Assembly (NCBI GenBank): GCA_964486145.1
Contig: CAZAMT010000024.1
Coordinates: 1-26,686 of the forward strand
Length of the DNA stretch: 26,686 nucleotides
Direction: 5' to 3'
From: CAZAMT01 sp964486145
Lineage (GTDB): Bacteria; Bacteroidota; Bacteroidia; Bacteroidales; JAAAOM01
A program made the translations under genes and the position numbers. Under the pieces are notes generated by a model. The model was not told where the DNA came from. It made no database searches and was given only the letters and a program-made list of their open reading frames with translations. Every line of letters starts with the position of its first letter. The stretch's first letter is position 1. This document shows, piece after piece, positions 8,503-15,420 of this stretch.

Positions 8503-9006
8503 GTGCGCATTTTTCTCGTTGGATTTATGGGAAGCGGAAAAACAACCATCGGCAAAAAACTGGCCCGCCAAATGAAGTTTACGTTCATTGATCAGGATGA
8601 CTATATTGAACAAATGGCAGGACGAAGCATTCCGGAAATTTTTGATACCGATGGTGAACAGGGATTTCGCAAACTGGAGCACGATGCCATAAAAGAACTT
8701 GTAAAAAAAGATTATCTCATTGTTGCCACCGGGGGTGGTGCTCCGTGTTTCTTTAACAACATGCACTTATACAATCAAAACGGCATCACCATCTATTTAA
8801 AAATGACACCGGAAATATTGACTGCACGCTTAAAATATTCAGCAATCCAACGTCCATTGATAAAAAATAAAACCACGGATGAACTTCTCGCTTTCGTGGA
8901 AACATCGCTTCATAAACGTGAAAAATATTACCAGCAGGCAACTTTTATTATTGAAGGCTTTGACCTGAAAGTGGAAGATATTTTAAATGTGCTTGGTTTG
9001 AAATGA
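8503..9006 (+). CDS. aroK: Shikimate kinase
   Basis: The enzyme phosphorylates shikimate with ATP in the aromatic amino acid (chorismate) pathway. All family motifs are present in 167 residues: Walker A GFMGSGKTT (7-15), the shikimate-binding FIDQDD (28-33, Asp32), Arg56 in GFRKLE, GGGAP (77-81), and the lid arginine Arg117 in QRPLI. The start is GTG at 8503. The first strand (RIFLVGF) immediately follows it and no ATG precedes the P-loop, so GTG is needed. The gene lies behind parC and is separated from it only by the 112-bp repeat. Whether it is read from the parE promoter or its own is unclear. Confidence 0.93.
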   Translation: MRIFLVGFMGSGKTTIGKKLARQMKFTFIDQDDYIEQMAGRSIPEIFDTDGEQGFRKLEHDAIKELVKKDYLIVATGGGAPCFFNNMHLYNQNGITIYLKMTPEILTARLKYSAIQRPLIKNKTTDELLAFVETSLHKREKYYQQATFIIEGFDLKVEDILNVLGLK

Positions 9007-9180
9007 ACTACCTTGCAGCAAGCTACCGAGGTATCAAAAGAAGTTTGTTTGTCTATCAATGCAAGCATCGGAGTATTAAACTCATTTATCCCGATACGCT
9101 CGGCTATCGGGATTCGTTCGACTTACAAATTTCAATGCGCTTCACCTTTGAAATTCGAGTCTCATGAATAAAAAATTCAT
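9003..9180. repeat. Island of four inverted repeats after aroK
   Basis: Four potential hairpins follow one another. (1) 9009-9033, outer arms TACCTTG/CGAGGTA with a small inner AGC/GCT stem. (2) ATCCCGATA 9088-9096 with TATCGGGAT 9105-9113, a perfect 9-bp stem. (3) AATTTCAA 9128-9135 with TTGAAATT 9148-9155, extended by GACT/AGTC at 9120-9123 and 9158-9161. (4) ATGAAT 9164-9169 with ATTCAT 9175-9180 across five A. One reading frame stays open from an ATG at 9003 to 9167 (54 codons), overlapping the aroK stop. It has no recognisable domain and is better explained as a remnant or repeat-derived sequence. Confidence 0.6.
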
Positions 9181-9259
9181 ATTCCCTTCTTCAGGCTGTC
9201 AAATAAAAACCTTAGATTTACTTATGATTAAAAACAATGTCAATTTTAAGTGAAATTTT

Positions 9260-10447
9260 ATGAATTATATTCTTTTTGATGACGACTCCTGGGAAAACCT
9301 GTTGCCACTCACGTTCACAAGACCGGTCTCTGAAATCAGGATTGGAATACTTACTTTAAAGGAAAAATGGGAATATTATTTAAAGAAAAAATGCAATAAC
9401 CTCAGCCAGGAATACCTCCAGGAAAGATATCCTTTTGATATTACAGACGATAATATATTGATCAACTCCTCAGTATTGCCAACACCCGATTTGATTGATA
9501 AAATCGAAAAACTTCAGTACAATGAAGCTTTATTATCACGTTCGTTACTAGTAGCTGTGCGATTAAACAGGGATAAGCTGGTAAACTTCTGGTACCGGGA
9601 TACCAGTCAGTTCGGTAAGATTTTATACCAACCAACCGTTTATATCATTGAGTACCCCTGGAACATTTTTTCTCTGAATGATATGGCATTGCGTGACGAT
9701 TATAAATTACTAACAAACAACCGGAAATCCACACCAATAAGCAAAACGAACCAGGTAATCAGTGAAGAAAATATTTTCATTGAACCAGGTGCCAAGGTGG
9801 AATTTGCAACATTGAATGCTTCTACCGGTCCAATTTATATTGATAAAGATGCTGAAGTTATGGAGGGAAGCCTCATACGAGGGCCTTTTTATCTGGGCAA
9901 ACACAGTGCAACAAAACTTGGAACAAAAATATATGGCGCTACTACCATCGGGCCGCATTGCAAAGTTGGTGGTGAACTAAACAACGTAGTCTTATTCGGA
10001 TATTCAAATAAAGCCCACGATGGTTTCCTCGGTAACGCTGTTATCGGTGAATGGTGCAACCTCGGGGCAGATTCCAATAATTCAAACCTTAAAAACAATT
10101 ATGCCCTGGTGCGCATGTGGAATTACAAAGAAGAAAAATTTATCCGTACAGGATTGCAGTTTGCAGGCCTGGTTATGGGTGATCATTCAAAATGCGGCAT
10201 CAATACCATGTTCAACACAGGTACAGTGGTTGGTGTTAGCGCTAACATATTTGGTGCCGGATTCCCACGCAATTTCATACCATCGTTCTCATGGGGTGGT
10301 GCCCATGGATTTACAACATATGCATTAAATAAAGTGTTTGAAACAATTGAAACAGTCATGGCACGTCGACAAAAGAAATTTGACAGACAGGAGCAGGATG
10401 TAGTGGCAAAAATATTTTCACTGACTGAAAAGTACAGAAAGTTTTAA
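9260..10447 (+). CDS. GlmU-like sugar nucleotidyltransferase/acetyltransferase
   Basis: At 395 residues this fits the alternative Bacteroidota GlmU family (UDP-N-acetylglucosamine diphosphorylase/glucosamine-1-phosphate N-acetyltransferase type, TIGR03991 as I recall it). That family is thought to supply UDP-GlcNAc for peptidoglycan and other glycans. The N-terminal half carries PLTFTRPVSEIRIGI (16-30) in place of the usual GlmU glycine-rich nucleotide loop. From about 170 to 335 the protein has the hexapeptide-repeat pattern of a left-handed beta-helix, as in acyltransferases. The C-terminus is a charged helix. The 253-bp upstream region contains the hairpin island, and no perfect promoter is visible. 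The family match is firm, but the exact bifunctional activity is inferred. Confidence 0.85.
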   Translation: MNYILFDDDSWENLLPLTFTRPVSEIRIGILTLKEKWEYYLKKKCNNLSQEYLQERYPFDITDDNILINSSVLPTPDLIDKIEKLQYNEALLSRSLLVAVRLNRDKLVNFWYRDTSQFGKILYQPTVYIIEYPWNIFSLNDMALRDDYKLLTNNRKSTPISKTNQVISEENIFIEPGAKVEFATLNASTGPIYIDKDAEVMEGSLIRGPFYLGKHSATKLGTKIYGATTIGPHCKVGGELNNVVLFGYSNKAHDGFLGNAVIGEWCNLGADSNNSNLKNNYALVRMWNYKEEKFIRTGLQFAGLVMGDHSKCGINTMFNTGTVVGVSANIFGAGFPRNFIPSFSWGGAHGFTTYALNKVFETIETVMARRQKKFDRQEQDVVAKIFSLTEKYRKF

Positions 10448-10525
10448 ACGCTATCTCTTTGTATATTTTGTATTTAAAGTATAATGTTTCAATTATAAGA
10501 TGATATAACATGGTTTGGCATATCT

Positions 10526-10555
10526 ATTGACTATCATAAATACCACTTATTTTTG
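10526..10555 (+). promoter_or_regulatory. Predicted promoter of lon
   Basis: TATTTTTG at 10548-10555 matches TAnnTTTG exactly, with ATTG at 10526-10529 as the -33 element 18 bases upstream. Transcription would start near 10561, about 40 bases before the lon ATG. A perfect inverted repeat, TATAAT/ATTATA (10480-10485 and 10492-10497), lies further upstream and could be an operator or the end of the preceding transcript. Confidence 0.55.
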
Positions 10556-10600
10556 GATATATAGATGACATTTTGTCGCGAAAAATTGTTTTGATTACAT

Positions 10601-13057
10601 ATGAGTAGAAACGAAAAGTTAGGTTTGTCGAACATTTACATTGGAAGTGAACTGGAACAGGATGCCGATTTTATTCCATTGATTACTGACGAAGAAGAAG
10701 ATTCATTAGAAAGCCTTAAAATACCGGATACATTGCCGATTCTTCCCCTGCGCAACACTGTTTTATTTCCAGGGGTTATTTTACCAATTACCATTGGGCG
10801 AAATAAATCTTTAAAGCTGATCAATGAGATTTATAAAAAGGATAAAACCATAGGCACCATTGCCCAAAAAGATACCAGCATTGACGACCCCGGTACAAAT
10901 GAGTTGTATGGAGTTGGCACCGTGGCCCAGATTGTAAGAATCCTTGAAATGCCTGACGGGGCTACCTCCGTCATTATTCAGGGACAACGGCGGTTTATGG
11001 TGAAAGAGTTTGTTACCGAAGAGCCATATTTCACAGCCAAAGTTGAAGCACTGGACGACATACGGCCATCAAAAAAAGATAAGGAATATGAAGCCATCAT
11101 TGGTTCCCTTAAAGATTTATCATTACGCATCATTAGTCTTTCAAGCAACATCCCCCAGGAGGCTTCTTTTGCTGTGAAAAACATAGAAAGCTCATCATTT
11201 CTTATCAACTTTATTTCATCGAACAGTGATGTTGAAATAACGGAAAAACAAAAACTTCTGGAAACGGCTCATTTAAAAAAGCGGGCAGAGAAACTTCTGG
11301 AATACCTCGTTCACGAGGTGCAAATGCTGGAATTAAAAAATGATATCCAGTCGAAGGTGAGGGTTGAAGTAGATCAGCAACAGCGCGAATTCATGCTTCA
11401 CCAACAAATGAAAACCATCCAGGATGAACTGGGCAGTAATCCGATAGAACAGGAGATTGCAGAGCTTAAGGCCAAGGGAAAGCGCAAAAAATGGTCGAAA
11501 GAAGTAAACAATACGTTTTTTAAAGAAATTGATAAATTGCACCGGTTAAATCCTGCCACCGGCGAGTATTCGGTCCAATTGAACTATTTACAGACATTGT
11601 TGGATCTTCCATGGAATCATTTCACAAAAGATAATTTCGACCTTGATAAAGCAAATAAAATCCTTGAGCAGGATCATTACGGCCTTGAAAAAGTTAAAGA
11701 CAGGATACTTGAACATCTGGCAGTGCTCAAACTGAAAGGAGACTTAAAATCCCCCATTATTTGCCTCTACGGCCCGCCGGGAGTAGGTAAAACATCGCTC
11801 GGAAAGTCCGTTGCACGTGCCATCGGTCGAAAATATATTCGCATGTCGTTAGGAGGAATCCGTGATGAAGCAGAAATCCGCGGACACCGAAAAACGTACA
11901 TTGGTGCAATGCCAGGTCGTATTATCCAAAGCCTGAAAAAGGCAAAGTCTTCTAACCCGGTTTTTATTTTGGATGAAATTGATAAAGTTGGCCATGATTT
12001 TCATGGCGACCCATCCTCGGCATTGCTCGAAGTGTTGGACCCGGAACAAAACAATACGTTTTATGATAATTACCTGGAGCTTGAATATGATTTATCAAAC
12101 ATCATGTTTATTGCAACAGCAAATACACTGGAAACCATTAACCCGGCATTACGGGACCGCATGGAGATCATCAATGTAACCGGTTACATCCTTGAGGAAA
12201 AAGTGGAAATAGCCAAACGCCATTTGATACCCAAAGAACTCAAAGACCATGGTGTGAAAAAGTCCCAGTTGCAATTTACGCATGATGCTATTGAATACAT
12301 CATTGAAAATTACACACGAGAATCGGGCGTAAGAACCCTGGACAAAAATATTGCAAAAATAGTAAGGCAGTACGCCAAAAAAATTGCTTTCGCTAAAAAG
12401 GTTAAAAAAATGCCTGGAATCGAAGATATACAAACGATTCTCGGCCCGCCAAAATATATAAAAGAAAAATACCAGGGCAATGAGTTTGCCGGGGTGGTAA
12501 CCGGGCTGGCCTGGACCGCTGTTGGAGGTGAAATTTTGTATGTTGAAACCAGCTTAAGCAAAGGAAAAGGAAGGTTAACCCTCACCGGCAATCTCGGTGA
12601 TGTAATGAAAGAGTCTGCCGTAATAGCACTTGAGTATATTAAATCGCATAATGATAAACTTACCATCCCGATTGATGCATTTGATAATTGGAATGTTCAT
12701 GTTCACGTACCTGAAGGTGCCATTCCCAAAGACGGACCTTCTGCTGGCATTACCATGGCAACATCGATTGCATCTGCATTCACACAGAGAAAGGTTAAAA
12801 AAAGTATTGCCATGACCGGCGAAATTACATTGCGAGGCAAAGTATTACCGGTTGGAGGCATCAAGGAGAAAATACTGGCTGCCAAGCGCGCCGGAATTAC
12901 AGATATAATCCTGAGTACTGAAAATAAAAAGGATATCGGGGAAATAAAAGAAATATACATCAAAGGATTAAATTTCCATTACGTGGATGAGTTAATGGAG
13001 GTCCTCAATGTAGCGTTGCTAAATCAAAAGGTTGAAGATGCTGTTGCTATCCGGTAA
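10601..13057 (+). CDS. lon: ATP-dependent protease Lon (LonA type)
   Basis: Lon is a cytoplasmic homo-hexameric AAA+ serine protease that degrades misfolded and regulatory proteins. Domains in order: N-terminal substrate-binding LON domain (about 45-240, starting LPILPLRNTVLFPGV), coiled helices (about 240-330), AAA+ module with Walker A GPPGVGKT (391-398) and Walker B ILDE (456-459), then the protease domain. The catalytic dyad is Ser714 in DGPSAG (711-716) and Lys757 in GGIKEK (752-757). The 43-residue spacing is the same as in E. coli Lon (Ser679/Lys722). The length of 818 is normal. It has its own promoter and stands alone. Its stop is 13 bp from the stop of the convergent response regulator gene. 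Confidence 0.96.
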   Translation: MSRNEKLGLSNIYIGSELEQDADFIPLITDEEEDSLESLKIPDTLPILPLRNTVLFPGVILPITIGRNKSLKLINEIYKKDKTIGTIAQKDTSIDDPGTNELYGVGTVAQIVRILEMPDGATSVIIQGQRRFMVKEFVTEEPYFTAKVEALDDIRPSKKDKEYEAIIGSLKDLSLRIISLSSNIPQEASFAVKNIESSSFLINFISSNSDVEITEKQKLLETAHLKKRAEKLLEYLVHEVQMLELKNDIQSKVRVEVDQQQREFMLHQQMKTIQDELGSNPIEQEIAELKAKGKRKKWSKEVNNTFFKEIDKLHRLNPATGEYSVQLNYLQTLLDLPWNHFTKDNFDLDKANKILEQDHYGLEKVKDRILEHLAVLKLKGDLKSPIICLYGPPGVGKTSLGKSVARAIGRKYIRMSLGGIRDEAEIRGHRKTYIGAMPGRIIQSLKKAKSSNPVFILDEIDKVGHDFHGDPSSALLEVLDPEQNNTFYDNYLELEYDLSNIMFIATANTLETINPALRDRMEIINVTGYILEEKVEIAKRHLIPKELKDHGVKKSQLQFTHDAIEYIIENYTRESGVRTLDKNIAKIVRQYAKKIAFAKKVKKMPGIEDIQTILGPPKYIKEKYQGNEFAGVVTGLAWTAVGGEILYVETSLSKGKGRLTLTGNLGDVMKESAVIALEYIKSHNDKLTIPIDAFDNWNVHVHVPEGAIPKDGPSAGITMATSIASAFTQRKVKKSIAMTGEITLRGKVLPVGGIKEKILAAKRAGITDIILSTENKKDIGEIKEIYIKGLNFHYVDELMEVLNVALLNQKVEDAVAIR

Positions 13058-13070
13058 AAACAGGCCTGAA

Positions 13071-13832
13071 TTATAAATGTTGGCTATTTAAAAAATCTTG
13101 CAATCCCTTAATCTTTTGTTGTGTTACAGGTAACCGGATTTTGCTTTCCTGAAATGTAAGTTCACACTGTAAATCAGCCACATTTACTCTTGTCAGATAT
13201 CCGTTGTTGAGCAAAGTTGAAGAATCAACCTCAATAAAAACATTCCGCGGAAGTTTATCCCTAACCTCCGATATACTTGTTTTGATAATCTCCCTGGTCC
13301 CGTTTGACAGAAAAAAATGTACTTTAACCTTATCATACTGAATGTAAACAATATCCCTTGTGTTAATGATAACAAATCCTTTATCTGTTGTAAATTTGAC
13401 CCTTCGCGGTATTTGAAATGACTCAAGGGTATCTTTTAGGTCTTTAAAGTGTTCGCTTTCCAAAACCGATTGCCTGTATCTTATAAGGGCCTCTTCAAGT
13501 TCATCGGGATCAATTGGTTTCAAAAGATAATCAAACGCATTTACCTTAATGGCTTTAATGGCATACGAATTATAAGCCGTAACAAAAATGACCTTGCTAT
13601 GTATCTTCATTCGTTCCAAATCTTTCACAAGTTCAAACCCATCTTTATGTGGCATATGGATATCCAAAAATAGCAGGTCCGGAGGGGTTTTCATTATGGT
13701 TAGGATGGCTTCCTCAACATCGCCGGATGTCATAAATACATCCAAAAATTCATACTTTGATAAAAACTTCTTTAACAATTCACGAGCTTCCTTCTCATCA
13801 TCAACAATCGCAACCTTAAATTTTTTCATCAC
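13071..13832 (-). CDS. LytTR-family response regulator
   Basis: This two-component regulator has a receiver domain at 5-125 with acidic pair Asp11/Asp12, phosphoacceptor Asp57 in FLDIHMP, Thr85 in VTAYNS and Lys105 in LLKPID. A LytTR DNA-binding domain follows at about 150-250 (FTTDKGFVIINTRDIVYIQ and the following strands). No histidine kinase is encoded nearby, so its partner is elsewhere. The gene has a very good promoter just upstream and diverges from a LiaF-like membrane protein, its most likely local target, though that is inferred. The start could be either of two adjacent ATGs (13832 or 13829). Confidence 0.9.
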   Translation of the reverse strand: MMKKFKVAIVDDEKEARELLKKFLSKYEFLDVFMTSGDVEEAILTIMKTPPDLLFLDIHMPHKDGFELVKDLERMKIHSKVIFVTAYNSYAIKAIKVNAFDYLLKPIDPDELEEALIRYRQSVLESEHFKDLKDTLESFQIPRRVKFTTDKGFVIINTRDIVYIQYDKVKVHFFLSNGTREIIKTSISEVRDKLPRNVFIEVDSSTLLNNGYLTRVNVADLQCELTFQESKIRLPVTQQKIKGLQDFLNSQHL

Positions 13833-13855
13833 TTGAAAGATTAAACATCACGTTG

Positions 13856-13885
13856 CAAAGATACTTAAATGTTAGACAATACAAA
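13856..13885 (-). promoter_or_regulatory. Predicted promoter of the LytTR regulator
   Basis: Read on the minus strand, TTTG (13885-13882), an 18-base spacer and TATCTTTG (13863-13856) match both Bacteroidota promoter boxes without mismatch. The predicted start of transcription is about 13850, giving a leader of about 18 bases before the ATG. A second TAnnTTTG match (TAACTTTG, 13889-13882) overlaps the -33 element. Confidence 0.65.
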
Positions 13886-14072
13886 GTTATCCCTAAAAAT
13901 TAACCCTCTTTTCATGGAAAATATTCATTCACCCGTCAAATCTATATTTACAGAATCTCATTTTACATATAAATACTAACCTGTATGGAAATTTTTCGAA
14001 CCGGCGATTTCATTTATAAAGAACATCGTTTAATTAAAACTTTCGCGAAAACCATTATTTCTCGTGTGTTCG

Positions 14073-14102
14073 TTTGTTGCATCTAAAAATTTTATAATTT
14101 TA
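14073..14102 (+). promoter_or_regulatory. Predicted promoter of the LiaF-like gene
   Basis: TTTG at 14073-14076, an 18-base spacer and TAATTTTA at 14095-14102 match the Bacteroidota promoter with one mismatch in the -7 box. The leader to the ATG at 14180 would be about 70 bases. Confidence 0.45.
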
Positions 14103-14179
14103 GTCCAAAAGTTGAAGGGCAACACAAACAATAGCTTATGACGCTATGATTTAAGAGAAATTTAACCTTTGAAAAAATT

Positions 14180-14710
14180 ATGAAAATGGAAGCAGGTTTA
14201 TTTTGGGGGATTTTACTCGTAGTGCTTGGGGCAAGCCTCATATTTAAAGTCATTTTTAACATTCAACTTCCTATATTTCGTATCATCCTGGCCTTTGTAC
14301 TCATTTACTTTGGGTTTCGGGTATTGTTTGGTAATATCAACAGGGATGAAAACAAAAACGATATCATTTTTTCCGAAGCCAGGGTTAATAATCTTAATAA
14401 CCAAAACAGGGAATACAACGTGATTTTCGGTAAGGGAACATTTGATTTTACTGATATTGAATTTAATGGTAATCAACCACAACCCATCGAATTGAATACG
14501 GTTTTTGGTAATTCCGTCGTCAGGCTAAACAAGGATATTCCTGTAAAAGTAAAAGGGGAGACTGTTTTTGCCAATTTGAAATTTCCGAACGGAAACAGTT
14601 CATTTTTTGGTGAGACAACCTTCCTGAGCAACAAATTTGATGAATCGCGTCCGTATATTTACATCAAAGTTTCTGCCGTATTTGGTAGTGTAGAATTTAA
14701 CAATTATTAA
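14180..14710 (+). CDS. LiaF-like membrane protein
   Basis: The 176-residue protein has two N-terminal membrane helices (about 7-25 and 30-48), as in the LiaI/LiaF-type transmembrane region. A C-terminal, beta-rich domain outside the helices (about 75-176) has repeating FG-containing strands (VIFGKGTF, TVFGNSVV, AVFGSVEF). This is the pattern of the LiaF C-terminal domain. In Firmicutes, LiaF modulates a cell-envelope stress response; in Bacteroidota the role is not settled. The divergent LytTR response regulator next door suggests a regulatory link. The start may be 14180 or the in-frame ATG at 14186. Confidence 0.8.
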   Translation: MKMEAGLFWGILLVVLGASLIFKVIFNIQLPIFRIILAFVLIYFGFRVLFGNINRDENKNDIIFSEARVNNLNNQNREYNVIFGKGTFDFTDIEFNGNQPQPIELNTVFGNSVVRLNKDIPVKVKGETVFANLKFPNGNSSFFGETTFLSNKFDESRPYIYIKVSAVFGSVEFNNY

Positions 14711-14775
14711 CCGGTACATCTTTTTTTGTAATCCGGCATGTAATAATCCGAAGGGTTTTTCTATTTTTATCTCTT

Positions 14776-15417
14776 ATGAAGGATATTCAAAATATTATCT
14801 GGGATTGGAACGGTACACTTATAAATGATGTTGAAATTTGTATAGAAACCTTAAACGTATTGCTTGAACAACGCGAAATGCCTGTTATTCGTGCAGACCA
14901 TTATAAAAACCATTTTACATTCCCCGTGCGACTTTTCTACGAAAAAATTGGTTTCAATTTTACAAATGAAAACTTCGAAGTGGTATCAGAGGAGTACATC
15001 TCTACCTATCTTGAGCTTTTTCGAAAGGCCACTTTATATAAAAATTCAATTGATACATTAAAATTTTTCAAAAGACGGGGTTTGGTGCAATTTGTCCTAT
15101 CTGCTATGGAATTTCCTGATCTTATGAATTCAATTTACCAGAAAGGAATCAAACACTACTTTAAATCAATTTATGGTTCGTCCGATAAGTTTGCAGAAGG
15201 AAAACTAACGGTTGCAGAAAGACTTTTTGAAAAGGAAAAAATCATCCCGGAAGATACCTTGCTGATTGGAGATACTTTGCATGACTGGGAGGTTGCCTCG
15301 AAAATGGGCTGCCAGGTGGTATTAATCTCAGATGGCCATCAAACCAGGCAACGGCTTTCGAAATCAAAGGTACCGGTGTTGGAACATATGAGTGATGTAA
15401 TAAACCTGTTTATGTAA
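14776..15417 (+). CDS. HAD-family phosphatase (phosphoglycolate phosphatase-like)
   Basis: This 213-residue haloacid dehalogenase hydrolase has motif I DWNGT (10-14), a probable motif II serine in VLSAM, motif III lysine in SSDKFAEGK and motif IV GDTLHDWE. A helical cap (about 17-85) sits after motif I, as in the phosphoglycolate phosphatase group. The second motif I residue is Asn12, not the usual Asp that acts as general acid. I recall this DWNGT form in other annotated HAD proteins, so activity is likely but the substrate is unknown. It is the first gene of a tightly packed operon, three bases before the transporter gene. Confidence 0.87.
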   Translation: MKDIQNIIWDWNGTLINDVEICIETLNVLLEQREMPVIRADHYKNHFTFPVRLFYEKIGFNFTNENFEVVSEEYISTYLELFRKATLYKNSIDTLKFFKRRGLVQFVLSAMEFPDLMNSIYQKGIKHYFKSIYGSSDKFAEGKLTVAERLFEKEKIIPEDTLLIGDTLHDWEVASKMGCQVVLISDGHQTRQRLSKSKVPVLEHMSDVINLFM

Positions 15418-15420
15418 AAA

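Larger units (their letters stand above)
13833..14179. other. Intergenic region between two divergent genes
   Basis: This 347-bp stretch separates the LytTR regulator (minus) from the LiaF-like gene (plus). I see a predicted promoter for each gene near its ends and two perfect palindromes between them, TTTAATTAAA (14029-14038) and TTTCGCGAAA (14041-14050). No ORF or RNA gene is supported. It is a good place to look for regulator binding sites. Confidence 0.6.

Noticed and set aside
8422..8766. 114-codon minus-strand ORF across the 112-bp repeat and aroK
   Set aside because: Its larger part is antisense to shikimate kinase, and its end lies in the repeat. No protein features are visible.
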